From positions 62,001 to 126,000 of the forward strand of contig CP145419.1 in NCBI GenBank assembly GCA_036867785.1: DNA of 64,000 bases. The letters run 5' to 3'. Below are positions 22,450 through 32,921 of the stretch, one piece after another. This stretch comes from Plasmodiophora brassicae (lineage: Eukaryota; Endomyxa: Phytomyxea; Phytomyxea; Plasmodiophorida). Under the pieces are notes generated by a model. It worked only from the letters and a program-made list of their open reading frames with translations, was not told where the DNA came from and did no database searches. Each line of letters starts with the position of its first letter. Position 1 is the first letter of the stretch. The translations under genes and the position numbers were made by a program.

Positions 22450-22870
22450 TTGCGCCTCAGCCAGTCCTCCATCCATCCTTACGGCGCGCTGCGGTACCTC
22501 CACTCCATGCGGCGAAGCGTCGCCTCCTCTCGTTCGGAAGTGGGGCCCCGATTTCGTGCAAGGACCAGCTCGTCGACGTCCTCGACACGAATGATCCCCT
22601 GTGTTCGGATCCCGGACTGGACCCATCATCAGGTTGCGCTAGTAGCTTCGCACAAACGTTCCGTCAGCGTTCCCGACGTCGTACTTCTGGACGGCCTGCG
22701 CATGTGTCCCGCGATGTTGCAGAGCGAACTTTAGCGATGCTTGCAGAATACTGGCACCATCAACAGATGGGTCGTCGGGGTTGTCGGGGAACACTGGTGG
22801 CGGTCCACGCGGGCTGTGGCGGCAATCATCTGGTGCCGGGTCGGCCATCTGGCAGCCTCAGGCGCCGCCG
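22450..22870 (-). pseudogene. Histidine-kinase remnant: PAS to coiled-coil portion
   Basis: About 400 bases align with the PAS and coiled-coil coding part of the kinases. One readable stretch is FPDNPDDPSVDGASILQASL, then VQKYDVGNADG, against FPDNPSDPSADGVRNLRASL in intact copies. The part near 22500 matches the EVLQRAEQV region at DNA level (CTCCATGCGGCGAAGCGTC). Frameshifts and small deletions break it, and the kinase core and receiver are gone. Confidence 0.8.
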
Positions 22871-23165
22871 AAACATCCGAAGGGCCTGTTCGAATGCCTA
22901 TAAGGTTTCTCACCATCCGTCCGATACACCACCCATGCGATTAAACGTCCCAGCTGGAGAACCCAGAGCGTCTGCCGTGCTGCTGGTACGTCACGACGTG
23001 TGCATGTGGCAACTGCCCACATAGGAAGGCAGCGCAGGTCGTGCCAGTCGGTGCGACATGATGGGAAGAACGTCGGCCTGGGAACCGCCCGACGATGCTG
23101 ACGTTGTATGTCCCATGCAAGTTTATTAGGTAGCAGGAACTGAAGCTGAACAAGCGCAGAGCCAT

Positions 23166-23240
23166 TTATGGAGAATGGAAGAGAGATCGGCCAGTGTGAA
23201 CGGCTTTGTCTGTACATCGTTCATGCCGGCTCGGCATAGA
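23166..23240 (-). pseudogene. Histidine-kinase remnant: receiver C terminus
   Basis: About 70 bases resemble the receiver tail of the intact copies (coding for the AGMND.LAKPFTVADLAS region). Because it lies on the wrong side of the PAS remnant to be part of the same collinear gene, it probably derives from a different lost copy, or the order was rearranged. Confidence 0.6.
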
Positions 23241-23646
23241 GTGCCTGGTCATGCCAATGCACAGAGGCGGCAGGTCCGGACGCAATCCGGCTCGGGTGAG
23301 ATCAGGTGTTGGCGCGAGAGGCCGACCCGGACCGGGACACGGTACACGGCGGGAACCCGAATCAGCCTGCGGACGCACATGTCGTCGTCGTGCGTGAAGC
23401 AACCGCGATCCCATGGATCGGCAGCGCGCCCAGCTGGTCGCCACAGTTGGCCTGCCCCAGGAAATACTGCCATGGAAGCGAGCCGATGGGGACAGCTCAG
23501 CAACGTCGGCGCCGTGCTCCGAGAGCAGTTCAGAGACACCAGGGCAGGCCGACAGCTTTGTCATGAGGATCGCCCACGCGTAATTGTCTCCTCTTGAGCC
23601 GGTACGATGCATTGGTTCATTACCGATGTACGTAGGCATATTATCA

Positions 23647-25500
23647 CTAAGAACGACTGTAGCTTTGAGCGTTTGCGCGAGAGGTACAGGACCGGCGTAG
23701 CCATCTCTGAAGCATGGACGCGAGGTCGGCCACGGTGAACGGTTTCGCCAGCAGGTCGTTCATGCCAGCACGCAGGCAAATCTCGCGATCACGATGCATG
23801 GCGCTGGCCGTCATGGCGATAATGGGAACAGGCGGGTTGCTAGATCGGGATTCGATGTCGCGCACGGCGATGGTGGCGCCACATCCATCGAGTTCCGGCA
23901 TCTGGCAGTCCATCAGGATGAGGTCCACCGGCCCCGACGCTGCGACTATCGATACCGCTTCCTTTCCATTGCACGCCTCGAGCACGTTCCGATAGCCCAG
24001 CGTGGACAGCTGCCTGCACACCAGCCGCCGAATAATCAGGTTGTCGTCAACGACGAGTATGGCTGTCGTAGCCCGCTGCGTCTTATCCGCACAATGCGAG
24101 ATGGGTTCGGGAACACCCGCTTCCAGGGTCCCTCCAACGTGCCTGACGATGCCGAACGGGATCTCGACCCAGAAGACGGAACCCTGATCGATGACGCTCT
24201 GGACGCCGATCTGTCCATCCATCATCTCGACCAGGGTTTTGACGATGTGCAGGCCGAGGCCCGTGCCGCCGTACCTCCTCGTATCCGACGAGTCCACCTG
24301 GAAGAACGGTGTAAATAGGCCCGCCAGGTCTTGCTGGTCGATCCCGATCCCGCTATCAGCGACTTGGAACTTGATTCGGACGGTCTGGTCACCTGCATCT
24401 TGGCCTTTCACGCGGCTGACGTTCAAGGTGACACCGCCGGCATCGGTGAACTTGATGGCGTTGTTCAGCAGGTTCGTCAGTACCTGCCGTAGGCGATTCG
24501 AGTCGCCCCGCACCAGCACCGGCACGTCGTCATCGATCACGACACGGAACGGTAGGGATTTCAGCTGCGCCTGTCCTTGCAGTAGATGTTGACAATTGCT
24601 GACTATCTTGCGAATTAGGAACGGGGACTGCTCGAGGACGACCTTGCCGGCTTCCAGTTTCGACACGTCGAGAAGGTCGTTGACCAGAGTGTGGAGAACG
24701 CGTGCCGAATCACCGATCAGGTTGACGAGGTCGGTCTGATCGTCCGAGAGGGGCGTCGCACTCAGCAGGTCGGTGAAGCCGACGATGCCAGTCAGGGGTG
24801 TGCGCAACTCGTGGCTGATCGTCGCGACGAACGTCGATTTGCTGTTGGATGCCTCGACAGCCTTGTCCCGTGCTTCAGCCAGCTCAACATTTATCCTCTC
24901 AAGCTCATGTGCCTGGCGCTGGACCTGTTCGGCGCGTTGCAGCACCTCCCATTCCATGCGACGGACCGTCTCCTCGGCGCCGACCCGACGTTGCATTTCC
25001 TGTTCAAACGCAGTTTCATCGCGATCGCGAGCGACCATCAACTCAGTGACGTCCTCACAGCGAATGATGATGTTGATGAGGTCGCCTGTGCTCCGATCCA
25101 GGACGGGCCCAAACAGAGCGCTCCAGTACCTGGTTTCAAACACGCCATCTGCGTTCCTGATGTCGTACTTCTGGACAGCATGGGCGTGCGTCTTCCGATG
25201 CTGCAGGACGTAATTCAGCGATGCCTGCAGACTAAGGGCGCTGTTTGCCGATGGGTCGCTGGGGTTTTCCGGGAACACGTCGAAGATATTTCTCCCGATG
25301 ATGGCATCTCTGCTGGTCATCGTCGCTTCCAGGAAGGCATCGCTGACCGCCAAAATATGCAGGTTCAGGTCCAGGACGGCGCATCGGGCCGGGATCACCT
25401 CGAATAGGTGACGGAAGTCGATCGTTGCAGACCGGGCGGCTGCGTCGCTGGCAGTGGATGCACCCGTTCGCTGACGAGGGCGACGTTTCCAGAATGGCAT
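23647..25500 (-). CDS. Hybrid histidine kinase, copy 2 (PAS-HisKA-HATPase-REC)
   Basis: Single exon, 617 residues from the shared MPFWKRR start at 25500 (the open frame extends to 25629). Same domain order as copy 1. Between the PAS domain and the HisKA helix it carries an extra segment, EMQRRVGAEETVRRMEWEVL, which copies 4 and 6 share in similar form and copies 1 and 3 lack. Motifs are complete: SHELRTPLTG, RLRQVLTNLLNNAIKF, DSGIGI, GGTGLGLHI, VVDDN, LMDCQMPELDG and AKPF. It ends about 27 residues later than the other copies (LRRSCTSRANAQSYSRS), because the usual stop after RWL is replaced by read-on sequence. Confidence 0.92.
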   Translation of the reverse strand: MPFWKRRPRQRTGASTASDAAARSATIDFRHLFEVIPARCAVLDLNLHILAVSDAFLEATMTSRDAIIGRNIFDVFPENPSDPSANSALSLQASLNYVLQHRKTHAHAVQKYDIRNADGVFETRYWSALFGPVLDRSTGDLINIIIRCEDVTELMVARDRDETAFEQEMQRRVGAEETVRRMEWEVLQRAEQVQRQAHELERINVELAEARDKAVEASNSKSTFVATISHELRTPLTGIVGFTDLLSATPLSDDQTDLVNLIGDSARVLHTLVNDLLDVSKLEAGKVVLEQSPFLIRKIVSNCQHLLQGQAQLKSLPFRVVIDDDVPVLVRGDSNRLRQVLTNLLNNAIKFTDAGGVTLNVSRVKGQDAGDQTVRIKFQVADSGIGIDQQDLAGLFTPFFQVDSSDTRRYGGTGLGLHIVKTLVEMMDGQIGVQSVIDQGSVFWVEIPFGIVRHVGGTLEAGVPEPISHCADKTQRATTAILVVDDNLIIRRLVCRQLSTLGYRNVLEACNGKEAVSIVAASGPVDLILMDCQMPELDGCGATIAVRDIESRSSNPPVPIIAMTASAMHRDREICLRAGMNDLLAKPFTVADLASMLQRWLRRSCTSRANAQSYSRS

Positions 25501-26077
25501 GGCAGCGTAATTCGTTCTCCTGCTGACGAAGCGGCCTCTCGAACGGGACCCTCCAATGGACAAGTTGTGACAGACCGGGCGCTGTGGGAATCCGTTCCGG
25601 CGGAGAATCGTTTTGACCGCACAGTGCACACGCTGCTTGCTGCCCAGTGGGGCAGTGGCCAGTGCGGACGGCGACGATTTCTCCGCCCGCGCAATGCGGA
25701 CCTCGGGGTTCCTGTCCTGAATCCGGAAGGACGAAGGTCCACCGTCGCAGACGCAGCTGTGTGCTTACGGCTTGGCCCTCTTGGTACAACATTGGTCGTT
25801 GACTTACTTCAGTCTGTGTCCATAGAAACCGGCAAGACAAGACTAGGAAATCTGCAGGCCGGAATCCTGGATCGAACTGTGTCCCGTTGATAAGCGGAGC
25901 GGCTGACGAACAGGTCTCGGGGTACCCTGGGGATGCGCACATCGCCCCTCTATCATTTGGTACGGCGTGGTATCGTGTTCCTAGCATCGCCGGCAGCGTT
26001 TCCTTTATTGACACCTGCAGCAGAGTCTCGATGCCTTTTCGTACACTACCAGCGTACTGCCCGCTGTTAGAGGGCCA
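25501..26077. other. Spacer between kinase copies 2 and 3
   Basis: No gene recognised. Presumed promoter of copy 2 and 3' end of copy 3. It does not obviously share the repeated spacer seen around copies 4-6. Confidence 0.4.
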
Positions 26078-27877
26078 TCATATCCATTTCTGAAGCATGG
26101 ATGCGAGCTCGGCAACGGTGAACGGTTTCGCCAGCATGTCGTTCATACCAGCACGAAGGCACATCTCGCGGTCGCGGTGCATGGCGCTGGCCGTCATGGC
26201 GATAATGCGGATGGGCGGGTTGCCGGCCGATCGGGATTCGATTTCGCGCAGGGCCATCGTGGCCCCGCAGCCATCGAGTTCGGGCATCTGGCAATCCATC
26301 AAGATGATGTCAACCGGCCGCGACGTTTCAAATGTGGTCAGGGCTTCTTTCCCGTTGCATGCAAGAAGCACGTTGCGATAGCCGAGGCGGGATAGCTGCC
26401 TCGACACCAAACGCCGAATGATGGCGTTGTCGTCGACCACGAGTATGGATTTCTCTGCGTTCGGCGTTATCGCGTCTGCTGACCTCGGGCCGGCATATTC
26501 GAGAGCACCAGCTCCATCGGCCTGTCCGTCTTGCTGGACGATGCAGAACGGTAGGTCGACCCAGAATGTGGAACCTTGGCCGATGACGCTCTGGACGCCG
26601 ATCCGCCCTTTCATCAGGTCCACCAGCGTCTTCACGATGGGGAGGCCGAGGCCCGTGCCACCATATCTCCTGGTATCAGAGGAGTCCACCTGGAAGAAGG
26701 GCTCAAACAGACCGGGCAAATCCCGCTGGGCAATGCCGATCCCGGCATCGGCAACCTGGAACCGAATGTGAACGACATGATCGTCTGGATCTTGCGCTTG
26801 TGCTTTGCGTCGACTGACGGTCAACGAGACACCAATATTGGAATCTGTGAACTTGATGGCATTGTTCAGCAGGTTTGTTAGGATCTGCCGCAGGCGGTTC
26901 GGGTCGCCCCGCACCAGCACCGGTACGTCGTCATCGATATCAACACGGAGCGGTAACGATTTGAGTCGTGCCTGCCCCTGAAGCAAATGTTCGCACTTGC
27001 GGACCACCTCGCCGATCTGGAACGGGGTATGCTCCAAGACAACGGTGCCCGATTCCAACTTCGACATGTCGAGGAGGTCGTTGACCAGTGCATGTAGAAC
27101 GCGGGCCGAATCGCCAATGAGGTCCACAAGATGGGCCTGGTCCTCCGAGAGAGGCGTCGCGCTGAGCAGGTCGGTGAAGCCGACGATGCCGGTCAGGGGT
27201 GTGCGCAACTCGTGGCTAATCGTCGCGACGAACGTCGATTTGCTGTTGGATGCCTCGACGGCCTTGTCCCGAGCTTCAGTCAGCTCTCCATTCATCCTCT
27301 CCAGCTCATCGGCCTGCTTCTGGACCTGTTCGGCCCGCTGCAGTACCTCCCACTCCATGCGGCGAATCCGCTCCTCCTCTCGTTCAGACGAAGCGTCACG
27401 ATCGCGTGCAACGACCAACTCGGTGACATCTTCGATGCGAACGATGATACTGATGACGTCGCCTGTCTTCGGATCTAGGACCGGGCGCATCAGATTGCTC
27501 CAGTACCTCGTCTCGAACACGCCATCAGCGTTCCGGATATCGTACTTCTGTACGGCCTGGGCGTAAGTCTCCCGGCGTTGCAGGACGGAATTCAACGAGG
27601 CACGCAGACTACGGACGCCATCGGCGGACTGGTCGCTGGGGTTGTCGGGGAACACGTCGAAGAGGTGGCGACCGGTGATGTCCTCTCTGCGTCTCATTGT
27701 CGCGTCTAGGTAGGCATCGGTCATTGCCAATATGTTCAGGTTCGGGTCCAGGACGACACATCGGGCCGGGATCATCTCGAACAGGAGCCGATAGTCGAGA
27801 GCTGGCGACTTGCCGGCGCCATCGCCGTCGCTGGGCGTTTTGGTTTGCCGGCAAGTTCGACGTCTCCAGAACGGCAT
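26078..27877 (-). CDS. Hybrid histidine kinase, copy 3 (PAS-HisKA-HATPase-REC)
   Basis: Single exon, 599 residues from MPFWRRR at 27877. It groups with copy 1 in the PAS-HisKA linker (SSEREEERIRRMEWEVL, no extra segment). All phosphorelay motifs are intact: SHELRTPLTG, RLRQILTNLLNNAIKF, DAGIGI in place of the usual DSGIGI, GGTGLGLPI, VVDDN, LMDCQMPELDG and AKPF. The Asp-Ala variant in the G1 box keeps the key Asp and glycines, so activity is expected. It ends in LQKWI rather than LHKWL. Confidence 0.92.
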   Translation of the reverse strand: MPFWRRRTCRQTKTPSDGDGAGKSPALDYRLLFEMIPARCVVLDPNLNILAMTDAYLDATMRRREDITGRHLFDVFPDNPSDQSADGVRSLRASLNSVLQRRETYAQAVQKYDIRNADGVFETRYWSNLMRPVLDPKTGDVISIIVRIEDVTELVVARDRDASSEREEERIRRMEWEVLQRAEQVQKQADELERMNGELTEARDKAVEASNSKSTFVATISHELRTPLTGIVGFTDLLSATPLSEDQAHLVDLIGDSARVLHALVNDLLDMSKLESGTVVLEHTPFQIGEVVRKCEHLLQGQARLKSLPLRVDIDDDVPVLVRGDPNRLRQILTNLLNNAIKFTDSNIGVSLTVSRRKAQAQDPDDHVVHIRFQVADAGIGIAQRDLPGLFEPFFQVDSSDTRRYGGTGLGLPIVKTLVDLMKGRIGVQSVIGQGSTFWVDLPFCIVQQDGQADGAGALEYAGPRSADAITPNAEKSILVVDDNAIIRRLVSRQLSRLGYRNVLLACNGKEALTTFETSRPVDIILMDCQMPELDGCGATMALREIESRSAGNPPIRIIAMTASAMHRDREMCLRAGMNDMLAKPFTVAELASMLQKWI

Positions 27878-29205
27878 TGCTGCACCGTACCTGAATTGCA
27901 TTGCGAGATTCAGCTCGGCGCCCCGAATGAGCCTTCTACAGCTTACAGGCAGTGCGATGGGTACCGTTTTCGCCGGTTATCCGTCCAGGCGGCGAATTCT
28001 GACCACACAAGCTGCTAGAGCGGGCAGCCCAGTGCGGCCCGAAAATAACGCGCCGAGTCCGTGGCACGGACGACAATTCCGATTCCTGGCCGCGCACCTC
28101 ATCAGCTGTGCGCCTGTGCCTCGCCAATGCGTATTGGTACACATATAAGCCAGTGGTTCCTGTATCATTTTGGGTATGACACGTAACGCGCCCTTCTGGC
28201 AGTACCGACTCGCGTCGCACGCGTCTTCAGGGCAATGCATGAATGTCGACTGGACCGTGATGCGGCCTGTAGTACTCTAGGTTAAGGCTGCTGATCCCAA
28301 GATGCATGGTACGTGTCCCAGCATCCATGCCATACATTTGTCGTGCCCGTCGAAGTGGGCCATGATCCCAAGTGCGTTTCCCGTCAGCGGCCGTAGCAAC
28401 GACCAGTCTCTGTGCGTACTCCAGCCCTCGCTGAACGCTCCACGAGGCAGCGACGACGTTGGGACTTGGCAGGAGTATCATTGTCCTGGTCGTATTGGTA
28501 TCTATGACCTTCGTAGACGGCGATGTTTTCACCTGACTGTCTAAGGAAGTTGCTGACCTCCTGTGAAGATGAAGATCCACCAGCGACAATCAGCAGATCC
28601 CCGGAACGCCCGAGTTCAACAGCACTCGACGATAAAATCGATCGCCCTGACGTGACGTTTCCACCATGCGAGATCCGCCAATCACGACAGAAACGAGACC
28701 AGCGGTTTCGCGAGCCCGGGCGTAGCGACAACGTTCCTCCCGTGTCCCGCATAGTTGCACTCACACTATGTTAAACTTACCATCCAAGGTCCGGATTCTC
28801 TCCAAATCCCGTTACAACCGTGCCACCGGTTTCCTTCGGTCCCAGCTTCGCGACAGCACCATTGCCGGAAAGTGCATGAACCCCGGGCTGCACCAACGGC
28901 TTGATTTTACAGAACGTAGCTGTCGAATGCTTTGCTCGGATCTGCATATTAACTTCGTTCATGGACGCACCTGCGTACGCTCGTTACGGTCGCAGCTGAT
29001 GTATGAGACAACTCGCACTCAGTGCCATCCTGGTTGTGGAATACGAGCACTGGTCGTCGAGAACATCGACGTATACCGCTATGGCCCCGCGCAGGACGCG
29101 GCCACCGCAATTGGCATCTGCGGCGACGTCTCGATGATCTCGTACGTGACTGGTGTCTATATGAATTATTACATTGGTCCTGAACGCTCCGACGTCGGTA
29201 CACGA
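27878..29205. other. 1.3-kb spacer between kinase copies 3 and 4
   Basis: The longest gap in the array. Minus-strand frames at about 28790-28270 include LLIVAGGSSSSQEVSNFL and SPNVVAASWSVQRGLEYAQ, which faintly recall the C-terminal part of Hsp70/HSPA12-type ATPase domains. The match is weak and the frame breaks between the two pieces, so a decayed gene is only a possibility. From about 29128 the sequence matches the 3' flanks of copies 5 and 6. Confidence 0.35.
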
Positions 29206-31011
29206 TCACAGCCATTTATGAAGCACGGACGCGAGGTCGGCCACGGTGAACGGTTTCGCCAGCACGTCGTTCATGCCAGCACGCAGGCACATCTCGCGAT
29301 CCCGGTACATGGCGCTGGCCGTCATGGCGATGATGGGAACCGGGAATGGGTTGCCGGATCGGGATTCGATGTTGCGCAGGGCGATGGTGGCGCCACAACC
29401 ATCGAGTTCCGGCATCTGGCAGTCCATCAGGATGAGGTCCACCGGCCCCGACGTTTCGAATTTCGATACCGCCTCCTTCCCGTTGCATGCAAGAAGCACT
29501 CTCCGGCAGCCGAGGGTGAACAGCTGTCTGGACACCAATCGCAGTATGATCTCGTTGTCGTCGACAACGAGTACGCGTGTGCCTGCTGTCGGCATCGTGC
29601 CATCACACGTCGGGCCGGGATTCGGAACGCTGGTACGACCGGCTTCTCCAACGTGATCGACGACTCCGAACGGGATGTCGACGCAGAAGACGGAACCCTG
29701 ATCGACGACGCTCTGGACGCCGATATGCCCATTCATCATCTCGATCAGGGTCTTGACGATGTGCAGGCCGAGGCCGGTGCCGCCGTACCTCCTCGTATCC
29801 GACGAATCCACCTGAAAGAACGGGGTAAACAGGCTCGCCAGGTCTTGCTGGTCGATCCCGATCCCGCTGTCAGCGATTTGGAACCTGATTCGGACGGTCT
29901 GGTCACCGGCATCTCGGGCTTTCACGCGGCTGACGTTCAAGGTGACACCGCCGGCATCGGTGAACTTGATGGCGTTGTTCAGCAGGTTCGTCAGTACCTG
30001 CCGTAGACGATTTGAGTCGCCCCGCACCAGCACCGGCACGTCGTCATCGATCATGACACGGAACGGTAGGGATTTCAACTGCGCCTGCCCTTGAAGTAGA
30101 TGTTGACATTTGCTGACCACCTTGCGAATTAGGAACGGGGCCTGCTCGAGGACGACCTTGCCGGCTTCCAGTTTCGACACGTCGAGAAGGTCGTTGACCA
30201 GAGTGTGCAGAACGCGTGCCGAATCACCGATCAGGTTGAGGAGGTCGGTCTGATCGTCCGAGAGGGGCGTCGCACTCAGCAGGTCGGTGAAGCCGACGAT
30301 GCCAGTCAGGGGCGTGCGCAACTCGTGGCTGATCGTCGCGACCAACGTCGATTTGCTGTTGGATGCCTCGATGGCCTTGTCCCGTGCTTCAGTCAGTTCA
30401 GCGTTCATCTTTTCCATCTCCAAGGCCTGCTGCTGGACCTGTTCGGCACGTTGCAGTACCTCGCATTCCATGCGGCGAATCGTCTCCTCGGCACCGACCC
30501 GTCGCCGCTTCTCCTGTTCGAAGGATGACTCACGACCGCGAGCGACGATTAACTCGGTGACATCCTCAATGCGAATAATGATGTTGACCAGGCCGCCTGT
30601 GTTTGGATCCAGGACGGGGCAACTAACGCCGGACCAGTATTTCGTTTCGAACAGGCCGTCAGCGTTCCTGACGTCGAATTTCTGGACGGCCAACGCGTGC
30701 GACTTGCGGTGTTCCAGGACATATTTCAGCGACGCGCGCAGGTTGCGGACGCCATCGGCGGATGGATCACTGGGATTGTCGGGGAACACGTCGAACAGAT
30801 ATCGTCCGGTGATGTTCTCCTTGCGTGTCATCGTTGCTTCCAGGTAGGCGTCGCTCGCCGCCACGATGCGCAGTTCCAGGTCCAGGACGACGCATTGGGT
30901 CGGAATCGCCTGGAATATGAGGTGATAGTCGACCGTTGCCGGCTCGGCGGCCGCTTTACCGACGCATGGCATTCTGATGCCTTGCCCTGTGCGACGTTTC
31001 CAGAGCGGCAT
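29206..31011 (-). CDS. Hybrid histidine kinase, copy 4 (PAS-HisKA-HATPase-REC)
   Basis: Single exon, 601 residues from MPLWKRR at 31011. PAS, a linker with the extra segment (FEQEKRRRVGAEETIRR), HisKA (SHELRTPLTG), ATPase (RLRQVLTNLLNNAIKF, DSGIGI, GGTGLGLHI) and receiver (LVVDDNEIILRLV, LMDCQMPELDG, AKPF) are all intact. Copies 4, 5 and 6 are clearly the youngest set: long stretches of DNA are near identical, and they share upstream and downstream spacers. Receiver residue changes (VDDNEIILRL against VDDNAIIRRL in copy 1) separate this set from copies 1-3. Confidence 0.92.
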   Translation of the reverse strand: MPLWKRRTGQGIRMPCVGKAAAEPATVDYHLIFQAIPTQCVVLDLELRIVAASDAYLEATMTRKENITGRYLFDVFPDNPSDPSADGVRNLRASLKYVLEHRKSHALAVQKFDVRNADGLFETKYWSGVSCPVLDPNTGGLVNIIIRIEDVTELIVARGRESSFEQEKRRRVGAEETIRRMECEVLQRAEQVQQQALEMEKMNAELTEARDKAIEASNSKSTLVATISHELRTPLTGIVGFTDLLSATPLSDDQTDLLNLIGDSARVLHTLVNDLLDVSKLEAGKVVLEQAPFLIRKVVSKCQHLLQGQAQLKSLPFRVMIDDDVPVLVRGDSNRLRQVLTNLLNNAIKFTDAGGVTLNVSRVKARDAGDQTVRIRFQIADSGIGIDQQDLASLFTPFFQVDSSDTRRYGGTGLGLHIVKTLIEMMNGHIGVQSVVDQGSVFCVDIPFGVVDHVGEAGRTSVPNPGPTCDGTMPTAGTRVLVVDDNEIILRLVSRQLFTLGCRRVLLACNGKEAVSKFETSGPVDLILMDCQMPELDGCGATIALRNIESRSGNPFPVPIIAMTASAMYRDREMCLRAGMNDVLAKPFTVADLASVLHKWL

Positions 31012-31885
31012 TGCACCGTAATCTGCCCCGCAGCCACCGGATCGGCGTCTTGTAGAATGGGTACCCGTTTCGTGCGGGGGTCGCCTTGCCCTTTGGTCGG
31101 CGAATCCTGACCGCACAACTGCCGGCAGGCGCAGCTACGTGCGGCCAAAAATAGTGTTCGCGGTCCGCGAAACTGGGAAGGTCGACGCCGGTGCGCCCCA
31201 TGAGTCCCTGACCCTTGCGCTCTTCCCATAGACATATTATTGGCCCGTCGCGGCGGATGTCGCCACTGTGCATTCGGATATCTTGCATCGGGACCCTGGC
31301 ACCGGGGAACAGGCTAGTACCGTTACGTATGGGCAAATAACCCGCACACAAGTGTGTTCCCCGGTCGCATCCAACTGTGTGCAGGTGGTTATCTGGCAGG
31401 ACGTCGCGCTTTCGGGGTCAACGGGTCCGCGCCGTCGAGGGACAACGGGGCTTGACGTTTCGCCTTAGGGGAAGGGACAATGACGGCTGCCATGTGGGCA
31501 ATGCGGGCCCGTTGGCCCCCGGCACGTTGACGTGAGCACGGCAGTGCAACCGGCGGCCCGACACATAGGCATCGTTCCACATCACGACGACTATGACATG
31601 ACGTGGGGCGATCAAGCCATTCTGGACGTCTTCCTACGTTGGCTGGAGGCGCCATTTCGTCTGCAGTGCCTGGCGCAATGCCACGGGGACAGTGCCTGCA
31701 GCATCCCCAGGCGACATCGGGACCGACGATGAGCCTTGCGCCCGTTTCCCTTCTGAGACTGTCATGCCATGCCCCGGCGGTTTATCCAGTGCCATGGAAT
31801 GGCGTTTATCTCGACCATCTCCTACATGACTGATGTTTATACGAATAATTAAATTGCTCCTGAACACTACGCCGTCGTTACACGA
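31012..31885. repeat. Repeated spacer upstream of kinase copy 4
   Basis: Shares long blocks with 32922-33902 and 35700-36520, for example ATATTATTGGCCCGTCGCGG (about 31233 here) and the block around GACGTCTTCCTACGTTGG (about 31626). Presumed promoter of copy 4 plus the 3' flank of copy 5. Confidence 0.75.
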
Positions 31886-32921
31886 TCATAGCCATTTATG
31901 AAGCACGGAGGCGAGGTCGGCCACGGTGAACGGTTTCGCCAGCAGGTCGTTCATGCCAGCACGAAGGCACATCTCGCGATCCCGGTACAAAGCGCTGGCC
32001 GTCATGGCGATGATGGGAACCGGGAACGGGTTGCCGGATCGGGATTCGATGTTGCGCAGGGCGATGGTGGCGCCACAACCATCGAGTTCCGGCATCTGGC
32101 AGTCCATCAGGATGAGGTCCACCGGCCCCGACGTTTCGAATTTCGATACCGCCTCCTTCCCGTTGCATGCAAGAAGCACTCTCCGGCAGCGGTGAAGCCG
32201 ACGATGCCAGTCAGGGGCGTGCGCAACTCGTGGCTGATTGTCGCGACCAACGTTGATTTGCTGTCGGATGCCTCGATAGCCTTGTCTCGCGCTTCAACCA
32301 GTTCAGCGTTCATCTTTTCCATCTCCGAGGCCTGCTGCTGGACCTGCTCGGCACGTTGCAATACCTCGCATTCCATGCGGCGAATCGTCTCCTCGGCACC
32401 GACCCGTCGCCGCTTCTCTTGTTCGAAGGACGCCTCACGGTCGCGGGCGACGATTACCTCTGTGACATCCTCAATGCGAATAATGATGTTGACCGGGCGC
32501 GGCCGCCTGTGTTCGGATCCAGGACGGGGCAACTAACGCCTGACCAGTATTTCGTTTCGAACAGGCCGTCAGCGTTCCTGACGTCGAATTTCTGGACGGC
32601 CAACGCGTGCGACTTGTGGTGTTCCAGGACATATTTCAGCGACGCGAGCAGGTTGCGGACGCCATCGGCGGATGGATCACTGGGATTGTCGAGGAACATA
32701 TCGAACAGATATCGTCCGGTGATGTTTTCCTTGCGTGTCATCGTTGCTTCCAGGTACGCATCGCTCGCCGCCACGATGCGCAGGTCCAGGTCCAGGACGA
32801 CGCATTGGGTCGGGATCGCCTGGAATATGAGGTGATAGTTGACCGTTGCCGGTTCGGCGGCCGCTTTACCGACGCATGGTATTCTGATGCCTTGTCCTGT
32901 GCGACGTTTCCAGAGCGGCAT
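31886..32921 (-). pseudogene. Hybrid histidine kinase, copy 5, internally deleted
   Basis: The start (MPLWKRR, 32921) and stop (31886) match copies 4 and 6, but the locus is 1,036 bases rather than about 1,800. Reading from the N terminus, the PAS part is broken near 32495 by a 5-base gain (GGGCGCGGCC in place of CCAGGCC context). Then the gene jumps from GIVGFT, just after the H box, straight to the receiver sequence RVLLACNGKEAV at about 32190. Roughly 0.77 kb is missing: the rest of HisKA, the whole ATPase domain and the start of the receiver. The junction also shifts frame. The histidine and the phospho-acceptor Asp codons survive, but no working kinase can be made. Confidence 0.9.

Larger units (their letters stand above)
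21983..23646. other. Spacer between kinase copies 1 and 2 holding decayed kinase pieces
   Basis: No intact gene. It contains two kinase remnants described separately (about 22450-22870 and 23166-23240). The remaining sequence has no recognisable content. Confidence 0.6.

Noticed and set aside
31268-31732. Small open frames in the kinase spacers
   Set aside because: The homologous spacers at 33 kb and 36 kb do not keep these frames open in the same way, so they are not coding.
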